Part shown: in pieces, positions 24,501-36,700 of the stretch
Position numbering within the stretch: position 1 is the first letter of the stretch
Layout: the number at the start of each line of letters is the position of its first letter
Source of the DNA: Ciona intestinalis
Taxonomy: Eukaryota > Chordata > Ascidiacea > Phlebobranchia > Cionidae
Reading direction: 5' to 3'
DNA length: 64,000 nucleotides
NCBI RefSeq assembly: GCF_000224145.3
Contig: NC_020179.2
Location: forward strand, 1 to 64,000
Made by a program: the position numbers and the translations under genes
The notes under the pieces: model-generated
What the model saw: the letters and a program-made list of their open reading frames with translations, nothing else
Told to the model about the DNA's origin: nothing
The model's database searches: none

Positions 24501-25627
24501 ATGGAATTTAATGCAAACGAGCATCAGCACCTCCGATATAATCCATTAAAGGATGAATGGGTCCTTGTGTCACCTCATCGATTGAAACGACCGTGGGCTG
24601 GGAAAGTAGAAGAAAATGAAGAAACGCAAATTCCTGAATATGATCTAAAGAATCCACTGTGTCCAGGAAACATTCGGTCAAGTGGAAAGCAGAATGAACA
24701 ATATGCGTCCACGTATGTATTTAACAATGATTTCCCAGCTTTGATGAGTGATGTAGTCGCCCCTGCATGTTGTGAGGATCCATTGTTTAAGATGGCACCA
24801 GCCAGCGGCGAATGTAAAGTGATGTGTTTCCATCCTCATTCAAACGTGACGTTACCTGTCATGAAAAAGGAAGAAATACTTAACGTTATAAATGAGTGGA
24901 TATCAATTATAAAGGAAATGGCAGCAAAATACAAATGGATTCAAATATTTGAAAACAAAGGTGCAATAATGGGATGTTCAAACCCCCACCCTCACTGCCA
25001 GGTGTGGGCGAGTTCTTTTCTCCCAAATGAACCCCGTGTTTCGGATAAAAACCAGAAAAGTTATTTCCTGAAATACGGTTCTCCGATGTTGGTTGATTAT
25101 GCTGCAAGGGAATCGAAATCTGGTGAACGCACGGTCGTGGAAAACAATCATTGGATTGCAGTCGTTCCATACTGGGCTACGTGGCCCTACCAAACCATGT
25201 TGTTGCCTAAACGTCATATTTTAAGGATGACAGATCTAGAAGATGTGGAAAAACAGTCACTGGCTGAAGCAATGAAACTCCTGCTTACCAAATATGATAA
25301 TTTATTTAAAGTTTCTTTCCCTTACAGTATGGGTTGGCATGGAGCACCAACTGGGCCAGAGCTTGAAAGTGATGTAAGCCACTGGCAGTTACATGCACAT
25401 TATTATCCCCCATTGTNNNNNNNNNNNNNNNNNNNNNNNNNNNNNNNNNNNNNNNNNNNNNNNNNNNNNNNNNNNNNNNNNNNNNNNNNNNNNNNNNNNN
25501 NNNNNNNNNNNNNNNNNNNNNNNNNNNNNNNNNNNNNNNNNTACCACAGCGAGACATCACGCCCGAAAAGGCTGCCGAAAATTTAATATCTCTTCCAGAT
25601 GTGCATTATAGTGTTAGCACAAAATAA
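24501..25627 (+). CDS. GALT: Galactose-1-phosphate uridylyltransferase, copy 2
   Basis: Second GALT gene, carrying out the UDP-glucose:galactose-1-phosphate uridylyl transfer of the Leloir pathway. It is one exon from ATG 24501 to TAA 25625-25627, interrupted by a 125 bp gap (25417-25541). The HPH nucleophile motif is intact in CSNPHPHCQVW, and NNHWIAVVPYWATWPYQTML matches the family. After the gap the C-terminus RDITPEKAAENLISLPDVHY is typical of animal GALT. The span is not a multiple of three, so the gap length is approximate. The expected size of about 375 residues is close to the ~379 of human GALT. This is the copy more likely to be functional. Confidence 0.93.
25417..25541. other. Assembly gap (125 N) in GALT-2
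   Basis: Lies near the 3' end of the GALT frame, which resumes after it. Confidence 0.95.
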
Positions 25628-26482
25628 ACTGTATAATCCTACTAAGTTAAAGTTTCCTAATTTTATACTAGTTTAGTCAATTTAAAGAAACATTTTATTG
25701 AGTTTTGAGTAACTATTTGAATGGATTTATTTTCCTAATTTTAGTAATTTATACTCTTTAAATTTGTTTAAAAATGTTTTGTTTAGTTCTTTCTAATTGT
25801 CATCATATTTTGTTTAATTTTTATTTTTAAATATTTATCTCAATACACCGCCATACAAAGTACTTTTGATTTATATTGTTATAATGCATGGTGATTCATA
25901 GCCTATTGATAAGTATGATACTTAAAGGGGCATACCAACGAAAAATCATACATTGTGTATTGGTTTTACTTAAGATGTTACTTAAGAAAGCCTGTAATTG
26001 AGCTGATATAAAGCAGCTTAAAAGCTGGCTTAAACACACAACAAAGTAAGAAAGAATCTTCTAAAATATAATAAGCGTATTGAACAGTTAGGAACCACTT
26101 AACTTTATCACCCATTCTTCAATGTTATAATCGGTTCTTTTATTTATATTTGTTTTTTTATGATTTTCTTAATTACATTTGGTAGCTAATTCAAAATATT
26201 TTTAATTTTTAATATTTACTTAATATTTCTGCGATATTTCATTTCGTTTTTAATTTTTATGCAAATTGTTGAAACTGAACTTGTTCTCTAACTTAATTCT
26301 GTTTTAATCCACAGACATTAGGGCAAGATATAATTTGTTTTTATTCTTGGAGTAATAACTATAGTAGGTCGTACATTTGATATATTCAGGTAAAAATACT
26401 TTTAATGTTTTGTTTGGACTTAAGGTGGCTTGACATAGATTCCGTTTTTATTTCTTTTTATTTTTAGTTTACATGTGCATAA
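25628..26482. other. Intergenic between GALT-2 and FBXW7
   Basis: Very AT-rich sequence with no coding frame or recognised repeat. It holds the GALT-2 3' UTR and probably the FBXW7 upstream promoter, but no motif can be assigned. Confidence 0.4.
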
Positions 26483-26690
26483 TACAGTGGGGTGGGGGAA
26501 GTTGGGACACCTTTCATTCTATTTTCCCGTCCCATTCAGTTGAAATCAATGAGCATTCAAAGAATTATAAAACCGTATCCTTAAGACTTCCATAGACCGT
26601 TGTTAATTGTTTAAAATATGATCAGGGTTTCTGGATATTATGCGATAAATGTGTCCCGTCTTCCCCACTCTACCATTAGTGTGTACTACC
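26483..26690. mobile_element. MITE (Cimi-1-like)
   Basis: Inverted ends ACAGTGGGGTGGGGGAAGTT and CTTCCCCACTCTACC with the usual inner GACCGTTGTTAATTG. It lies just upstream of the first FBXW7 coding exon. Confidence 0.7.
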
Positions 26691-26817
26691 AAATACAAGT
26701 ATTAATGACAATTTAAAACAATTAAATTAAACAATGAAAGACAAATATTAATTTAAAATCTTTTGTTCCAGATGTTTGCTGAAGGTTGGTGATCATGTTC
26801 ATCTGATTTTTTGAACA

Positions 26818-27922
26818 ATGTTCGGCAATAAACGTGAGTTTAAATTTAAACAAGAAAATATTCACACAAATTTATTATGAATTACACAGATGTTTTGTGG
26901 TTATATTTAGATCATGGTCCACAAGGGACTCATTAAATACAATGTAAATGAGTCATTAATTCACAAAAATGCCATACAACAGATTAAGAACAGCATGAAT
27001 GCTTTCTCTTTTATTTAATTTTACATCTATGTTTTAAAACATATGTTTATAGAATTCTATCATGCATGGCCTATTTTATAGACCATGCCTGTGTAAAACA
27101 ATTTTAAAAATGTTTTTTTAATCAAAAGTTATAGTAAGTTTAAAGTCTTGTTTATCATCTGTGACGCACTGTTCTGATTATGACGTCATAGAAACTGCTG
27201 TTGGTATTGAATTCTCTTGACAATAACTGCAAATGTGCAGCTGCGTGTCTATCCCAAGTGTTTCTTATACAGTGTGGGACAAAGACGCCATACATTATTT
27301 AAAACAGACTACTTACTATTTATAATTGGCTGAGGAAGGTATTTTCGTTTAAATATTGTGTATAATACAAATAGGTGACAAAATTTTTAGAGTGTAGGGA
27401 GGGCAGGGATAGTTAGACGTGCGTTTGTTTATAGCAAGTTTGGTGGCAGTGTAGAAAATTTAAGGGTAAACCTGCCCACCCTGCCACCCCAGGTTTGGCG
27501 CCTATAGTGTGTTATATAACTTTATAACACAGTATTTGTGTCAGGTGGAGGTGAAGGTGATTGTAACAAAAGGGAAACTCGGGGGAAACGAGAAAAATGT
27601 TCGTCCTCCAAAAGTTCCAACTCAGCTGCTTCTTCAAGCTCCTCTGATTCAAGTTCTGATACAAGTAATATAATATATTACTAAGAGGCTATTCTCTGTA
27701 TGGGTGAGGACGAGGTCTTTATAAAGACCTGGGATATATGCAAAATTTGGCCTATTAGGTTATTGTTTTATCATGATGTGTTGCAGTGTTGGTATTTTAT
27801 GCTTTATCATAGAAAAGCCAAAATACATTGTATGATAATATATTACCAATTTTATATTTTATCATGGTATTAATAGCACACAGATTCTGTTTGTATAACA
27901 GACTGACGATGCTATTTACATG

Positions 27923-27956
<34 letters not shown>

Positions 27957-30739
27957 AAATTAGACATTAGATAGTCTAATCTCTTATATTATTTGGACTT
28001 AATTTTGTATGTTTCGAATTTTGTTGTATTTGATCTTGATTGACACAAAATCTGACATTAATATTTCCTTCCAGAAAACATGACCCGAAGTAGACGACTG
28101 TCAGATAAACCTGCAGACTCGGTCGGGGACACCGACATCAACTCTGTGTTTTCAATCGGACGTATAACGCGTGGGCAAATGAATCGCTTGAAACAAATAT
28201 CTTCAGAGAGTTTAAACTTCGAACTGAGCGGCTCTGTTCGGTTAAAAAACTCAAAGAAATCTGTTGTTGCTGGAAGTTCTTCAGATCAAACCAGGAAATT
28301 TGTGGTAAGTTATTTACCCCATAATACAGTACTTATGGATGGTGAAGCCATATGTGCCAGTGTTTTAATAATGCAGCTATGCAGGGAGATAAAGGGATAG
28401 TTAGACGCGCATGTCTATGAAACAAACTTTGTTTGTATAGATACCATCGTATTATAATTGGTGAAAGCAAGTCGTTATTATTTATGCTAAGTTAGAAGTT
28501 ATCGTCATGTGTTAGTTGTATGTAGGTGTTGTTTTCTGTTTAGGTGTTTACTGTTTAGGTACAGCATCAGGTTGACTGTTATGCTGCAGAAGCAAAATTT
28601 CTTAAATATATTTTTTACCCAATACATGCTGAAATCAAATTTGAAACAACAGATTTTAGGGTAATGGGCCAATTCAATCCTAGGACCCATGGCGTGCTAT
28701 CCTGCAGAGCCTCACCCACGTAATATAGAACACGTGCTAAAACTTTTAAGTAATATTCCATTAGTAAAAGTTAGCCAGCCTATTTCACTACCCTCGAAAC
28801 CCTGACGTATATTGTGCAATGTCAATATTTGATATCAGACACCTGGTATCAGGTAATACCTTGTGTTATTATGCTACCATGTCAGTACAAGCCTCACTCT
28901 GTTATCTTTCAAATGTTTAAACTGAAGTTACCAGCAAACTACCTCAGAACAACAGAACAATTTTGTTTTTATAACTATAGTTGTAAAATTTAACTGCAGA
29001 ACATTTGTTGGAGTTATTGTTGTCTTGTCAGTTATGTTTCATTTATTCCCATTGCTTATTTAATGTTTAGTTTACAGGTATCTACCACAAAGTGCATAAG
29101 AAATTAAATAGACAAAATATGACTATTTTTCAGCAGTAATTTATGAAAAGGTTTTGGTATGTGTTGCGAAAAAAGTTTTATAGCAGGGTGGGATAAAATG
29201 ATCCATGCTTCCATTTTCTTTTCTCATACCATTTGTTAGAAAACAAAAAATTTAAAGAATTGTATAACTGTATCCTTACAACACTAAAAGAGTATTGTTA
29301 AAAATAGGATAAGAAATTATTAGATTCATGTGCTAACGGTATCCCGGCTTTCCCCACATTACTATTGCATACAAAGCTTAATATAGAAATATTGAGAACC
29401 ACTGTTATAGGTAGCATATAATCATATAATAGCAAGTGTCAAAGCTTATTGCAGCTGTTCATCTTTAAACATAAGTAGTGCAACTTATTTATCCTCGCAT
29501 GGCGGGGCAGCAAAGACAGTCGTTATAAGTTATAACACGAGTGTTCTGTTTCATACACCTGGTGTAAGCTTGCAAGTTGTCACGTATGTTGATATTGCTG
29601 TGAGATCTTTAGAGAGTAATAGAACACAACTACTGGCATACATATGCTTTATATGTTACTTTCCTAGTTTATGTTAAAGTATCTTCAGTTTGTAGGAAGT
29701 TAGAAATTATACGAAAGCTGTTATCGGCCAGCTGTATACCCAACGGCAAGTACCGTGTGGAATTATATGCACTTACTAATCTGCGCGGTCCGTTATTATA
29801 CGTTTGTTCATTACGTGACAGCTTTGTTGTTAGGGTTGGCACTTGACTACTGTTGTTATTGGACATTTATCGCAATAATAATATTACCTGTTACTTCTCT
29901 CGTTGATTACGGTAGCGAAGATTGAAGTATAGTTAAACAAAAAGACAGGATATAGTCGTAAAAAACACGCCTACGGTTAAAAACATATTCTACAGTGTAT
30001 TATGCATAAAAACATTTGGTTTCATGTATCTAATTGAATATAATACACGTGTGTTTCGGCATCAGCATTAAGCATTAAAATAGATCGTATTGTTTGTAAG
30101 TGAGACCAGGCAACATACCGAATTAAACGTTAGGTTGTTTCAACGTTGATGTATGCTGTCTGCTGATGCGTGGCCGGTGCTACTTCGCGTGCACGCACAC
30201 ACACTCCCGCTTGTGTGTTTCCATCTCGCGCACGCTCAGCGCAATATTGAACATGTATTCGTGCGATTTGGTGCAAACCCCACATCGTGTGTGGAGAGTT
30301 AACTCAATTTAATTGCAGCGAAATTAGATTAAAATATGCAGACTCGCGCTTTGCGTCTGATAAACTGTAGAATAGGAATAACGGCGCAAAATAGTAATCG
30401 AAATATGGGCCGTTGCGAAGTAATAAGTACATTGCTGAGCGTCAATACTACTATAGTTGGTTGAGCCGCCAGCGAGCAAGGACAGAATAGGAGCAGACTT
30501 TACAACTTCGGCCTACAACTACTCGCGCATGTAACAAGTGTGCAGTCTGTCTGCTAAGACATGTCTCATGTATTATAAATATTTTATAGATAAGGGTGTT
30601 TAGGCTTAGTAGCTGTGGTTCATATATGGGACTGCCATGAGGGAAAGTAAAAAACTACGTGTTATAAATGGAGTGACACATAGGCTTCGGTATTCACAGG
30701 TAAAAATATACCTTACATATTACATATATATATATGTAC

Positions 30740-30783
<44 letters not shown>

Positions 30784-33700
30784 TGCATGTTATTATTAGG
30801 TTGTGATTTAACACTGGGTTTTATTCAGATGAAAAGAAAGCATGAACTGGATTCAGAGAAATCACCTGAAAAGAAAGCGTGCAAGTCAATACATGGGTAT
30901 GTAGCTACTTATGTTGATATGTTAGCTACTTGGTGCTTTACTAGTTATGTTATTATGGTTCACTTGGCAGGCAAGTATAACTTATAAAATATAGTATTTG
31001 CAAAAAGTATATTACCTTGTATATATATATGTTTCTTGATTATTTGAATAAAATCATATATTTTTATAGTATATAATATATAAATATATTTTGTAGCCTA
31101 TATAATGTATCTTTTTTATGATAAAAATTTTCTAATTTTAAAGTTTATTATGTTAAGTAGTTGTATAGTATGAGTGTGGTAATTAATTAATACCTTGCTA
31201 TTTATTAACTCATAAACTTTGGTGGTCAATATTTACTATTAAGTTATACATGGACATCCATGTTGTATCTGTCTTGTAAAGCAGCAAACATTACCCTATA
31301 TAGATAGTTGCCGCCAGGAACAATATATATATATATGTTATAGAGGCCAAGTTATGCAGTGTTGGGGTGGCATGGCTTTTGACATCATATATGACATCAT
31401 AATGATTGTTCTGTCACGTGATTTTTAGTCACTATAGCCGGCCACCCCATGAATAAAGCAAAACTTGGCGGTTTTGATATATAGGTTAATACCCATCTTA
31501 TGGCCAGTTGTTTAAGTTTGTATCTGATGAATAGACTTCTCATTATTATCTCTACTTAGGTATGAGTTATAATTATTAGTATAAAGCCTTTTTAGCAGGA
31601 TAAAGTGTTACCGAAATTTAATGTAACAGAAAAAAATCCTGTCCAATGATTTGTCAAATATAAGAGTAGAGTGGGGTAAGATGGGACACCTTTAGCACAT
31701 AACATCCAAATATTCTGATCATGTTTTAAAAATTAACAACGGTCCATGGGAGTGGTGAGGATATGGTTTTATAATTCTTTGAATGTTTTTTGGTTATAAC
31801 CAAATGAGAAAATATAATAAATAGGTGTTTCATCTTCCCCACCCAACTATATCCGATATTATACATTTCACTGGATTTGTTTTTGTCCGTACCATTGTAT
31901 TTTATATTCCCATTATTTCGCCTATATAGTTTCCGTCCTATTTGTTTCAAAAGTTTTCCTTGAATTAAACTTGTCATACTTACCACAGTAATATTAATAT
32001 AGTGTCTGGCATATTATTAACCTTTCTCTTTTGTCCATTTTTTCTCCAATTTGAACTTGGCATTCGCCCTGTTTGTTTTTTGTCTTTGTTAAAGAAATTT
32101 TCTTGTTGATTAAACTTTTCATACTTCTACAGCAGAAGTATCGTTGCAACACGAACCGCCATCCTTCCACTTGCGTCACCCGTTCCACACAAAGCTGTTA
32201 CAAGAACAACTTCAACACGGAGAACCAGACTTGTATCAGATGGGAGTAACAGGTAGGTTGTTTGTTCTATATATAAGAATTGAACCCAATATTCTAATAT
32301 TTAAGCCAGAGTTGGTCCATTACCCCAACATTTTATATGCAACATTCTATTCTATATGGGTGAGGTCCTACAGTGAGGCAAGCCATGGAACCTGGGATTT
32401 AGGCCAGAGTTGGCCATTACCCCAACATTTTATATGCACATTCTATTCTATATGGAAGAGTTCCTACAGTGAGGCATGCCATGGGACCTGGGATTTAAGC
32501 CAGAGTTGGCCATTACCCCAACATTGTATATGCACATTCTATTCTATATGGGTGAGTTCCTACAGTGAGGCATGTCATGGGACCTGGGATTTAGGCCAGA
32601 GTTGGCCATTACCCCAACATTGTATATGCACATTCTATTCTATATGGGTGAGGTCCTACAGTGAGGCATGTCATGGGACCTGGGATTTAGGCCAGAGTTG
32701 GCCATTACCCCAACATTGTATATGCACATTCTATTCTATATGGGTGAGGTTCTACAGTGAGGCATGTCATGGGACCTGGGATTTAGGCCAGAGTTGGCCA
32801 TTACCCCAACATTGTATATGCAACATTCTATTCTATATGGGTGAGGTCCTACAGTGAGGCATTTCATGGGACCTGGGATTTAGGCCAGAGTTGGCCATTA
32901 CCCCAACATTGTATATGCACATTCTATTCTATATGGGTGAGGTCCTACAGTGAGGCATGTCATGGGACCTGGGATTTAGGCCAGAGTTGGCCATTACCCC
33001 AACATTTTATATGNNNNNNNNNNNNNNNNNNNNNNNNNNNNNNNNNNNNNNNNNNNNNNNNNNNNNNNNNNNNNNNNNNNNNNNNNNNNNNNNNNNNNNN
33101 NNNNNNNNNNNNNNNNNNNNNNNNNNNNNNNNNNNNNNACATTCTATTCTATATGGGTGAGGTCCTACAGTGAGGCATTTCATGGGACCTGGGATTTAGG
33201 CCAGAGTTGGCCATTACCCCAACATTGTATATGCACATTCTATTCTATATGGGTGAGGTCCTACAGTGAGGCATGTCATGGGACCTGGGATTTAGGCCAG
33301 AGTTGGCCATTACCCCAACATTGTATATGCAACATTCTATTCTATATGGGTGAGCTCCTACAGTGAGGCATGCCATGGGACCTGGGATTTAGGCCAGAGT
33401 TGGCCATTACCCCAACATTGTATATGCACATTCTATTCTATATGGGTGAGGTTCTACAGTGAGGCATGTCATGGGATCTGGGATTTAGACCAGAGTTGGC
33501 CCATCACCCCAACATTGTATAAGCACATTCTATTCTATATGGATGAGCTCCTACAGTGAGGCATGCCATGGGACCTGGGATTTAAGCCAGAGTTGGCCAT
33601 TACCCCAACATTGTATATGCACATTCTATTCTATATGGGTGAGGTTCTACAGTGAGGCATGCCATGGGACCTGGGATTTAAGCCAGAGTTGGCCCATTAC

Positions 33701-36700
33701 CCAAACATTGTATATGCACATTCTATTCTATATGGATGAGCTCCTACAGTGAGGCATGCCATGGGACCTGGGATTTAAGCCAGAGTTGGCCATTACCCCA
33801 ACATTGTATATGCACATTCTATTCTATATGGGTGAGGTTCTACAGTGAGGCATGCCATGGGACCTGGGATTTAAGCCAGAGTTGGCCCATTACCCAAACA
33901 TTGTATATGCACATTCTATTCTATATGGGTGAGGTCCTACAGTGAGGCATGCCATGAGACCTTGGATTTTAATACCCTACTGTATAAACTAATATGCTAC
34001 AGATTTATATATCGAAAAAGCTGATTCTATCTTTAATTAATATTATTGAATTAATTTGAACCAAAATATGTCTAAAAGTAAAGTAGAGCTCCAAAAAGGT
34101 GTTTAGATTTGGGCTTCCTTTGATTTTGAGTTCTGCAAATCTTGTGTTTAAATTAACCACATATATATATAGTGATGCTCCGCCTGTGGAAAGCAATGGG
34201 ATGATCACAGCACCAACCACGCCAACCAAAGTTAACCAAACACCACCTGGTAATAATGAATGGTTGCAAAGGTTGGTGATGTTTCAATGTCTGGTTTGTG
34301 TTTTAATCTTGTTTTAAACTACTTGTAAATAACTTTATGTCATTGAATATGTTACAATCAAAACCAAATTGTTTGTTAATTTAAAAAAGTAGGCTGGGGT
34401 AAAATGGGACACGTTTTATTCTCTTTTCTCGTTCCATATAGCTGTTATCAAAAGATATTTACAGAGTTAAATACCTGTAAAAATAGGATGAAAGTATCCA
34501 GGGATCCCATTTTACCCACATAACTATATACGTTTTAAAATTGTAACCATATCATTAAAGGTGAGAATCACTTTTTGTAAATCACAATATTTAGTAAGAT
34601 GCTTCTCATGCTCATTGAAGCGTGACTACAAGCATAGTTGCTTTGTTAAGATTGATGTGAGAGTCAGACTATATTGTTGTTATGATGGTATGACCAATTT
34701 GGTTATGCTTTTCTTCATAAAGTGACACCCTTAGTGATAGTTAACCTGTAATAAATTTCTCCAATTTAAACCCTGATCTGGTGCTCATATGCTCGCACGT
34801 TTCTTGTTTAATGAAATTTAAATTTCTAGTTGGTTACAATATAGTTACATTTGAAAAAAATACTAATGTAACAGAACAGGATTGCGTTTGCTCTGCCAGG
34901 CATGGATAAACGTTGGCCGATAATAGACTCATTGATAATGAAATTGATGTAATTTAACAAATATATATAACTCTAATAAATTATATTCAAGGTTCCTGCA
35001 GTGGAATGCCCGCGACAAGATCCAAGTGTTGGAGAATTTGATCGGCGTGTGTCAACCACATGAAGTTAGACATATGTTGGAAGTTATTGAACCTCAGTTT
35101 CAACGAGATTTTATTTCACTTTTACCCAAGGAGGTGGGACTTGAACTCTGTTTATGGTGTGGGAGTTTTGTCTCAAAGCTTTTGCTTGCAGATTTTCGTG
35201 CCTTTTTTTAATGTTTATGGTTATAACAATTTAAATAAAGTATGAGGCAGTTTTATCTTTATCGATGGGGTAAGATGGAACATATTTCGAATCCTTGAGA
35301 GTGAGACTTAAAAACACGATTATGAAATTTGGGATTTAGGTGCTGACAGTATCCCATCTTACCCCACAGTACTATATTTGATTTTCTTTAAATTCATCTT
35401 CAAAAAAAAAAAAATTTATGTATGATTGTGTATTAAATAATTATAAAAACAATTTTTCAGCTTGCGCTCTATGTCCTGAGCTTCCTCCAACCACAAGATC
35501 TTCTAATCGCCGCTCAAACTTGTAAATTCTGGAGGATTTTGTCTGAAGATAATTTAATGTGGAGAGAGAAGTGTTTGGAGGAAGGGATCAGCGAACCTTA
35601 CATGACGAAGATTATGAGGAATAATTGGAAATCCAAACGCAGCGTTGGTTGTGGAAGTACGTGGAAAGCTTCGTTCTTACGCCATGCAAGGATTGAAGCG
35701 AACTGGAGAAGCGGGAACACTAAAACACCAAAGGTATGTTTACTTGTTTGTTGCTACAATATAATGTAGATTATTATACCAGTGCTCTTCAACCTTTCCT
35801 GGGTTGGTGAACCCCTAAAGTTGTTGGGACGAACTCATGCACCCCTGATTGATTTAACCTAAAACCAATGCTGCTTCTCGATTCCCAGTGATACAAGATG
35901 TAGAATTCATATAAAAACTGTAGGAAAGTGGCTAAATTTGTTAAAAATGTTCAAAACTGAATATTATTGCTGAAAATTGTTGAAGTTTGTGATGCATCCT
36001 TGTATACACTTTTGTACTGGTGCACCCCGGGCATATTTTTGTGCAACCTAGGGTGGTCCGTGCACACCTGGTGAGACTGTATTAGACTATACTCAAATAA
36101 GTATAACTGCTGAAACATAAGTTTTTACTTTTAAAACTAACAAGACCACTATCAATGTAGGCAGTTAAGACACCAAAACCAAATGTATGTTAAGTTATTT
36201 GCGGTTGGTGTGACGCAAAATATACCAAAATAATCATTTGTTTAGAATTTACTTTTATATTGTTTTTTTTATACTAATTAATTTTTCAAACCTAAATTTT
36301 AATGTTCTATTTCAATTGCTGTTTAAGCTGGTTTTATTTATTCAAAAAAATTATAAGAAAAAGTGTTTTAGGTTAAAAACATTTTTTATGTGTAGATATT
36401 AATTTGTATTATATAGTCTGTAAAAGAGTTTTACCTTAATTTTCACATCACAATAATTATATTCATGCATCACAGTTACTAAAGGGTCACGACGATCACG
36501 TGATAACTTGTCTTCAATTTAACGGCTCACGAATCGTGAGTGGATCTGATGACAATACACTTAAAGTTTGGTCAGCTATTTCTGGAAAGGTAAAATGTTC
36601 AAACGTTTAATCTACAATAAAAAATAAACAATAAAAGTTTAGAAACTTTTTTACAAAACAATGTTTTTTTTATAATTTTTATAAAATATTTTACAAAACA

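Noticed and set aside
32144-33945. Series of open frames with a repeated ~32 residue motif
   Set aside because: The frame follows the 97 bp satellite in an FBXW7 intron. The true exon (32133-32252) uses another frame that joins in phase on both sides.
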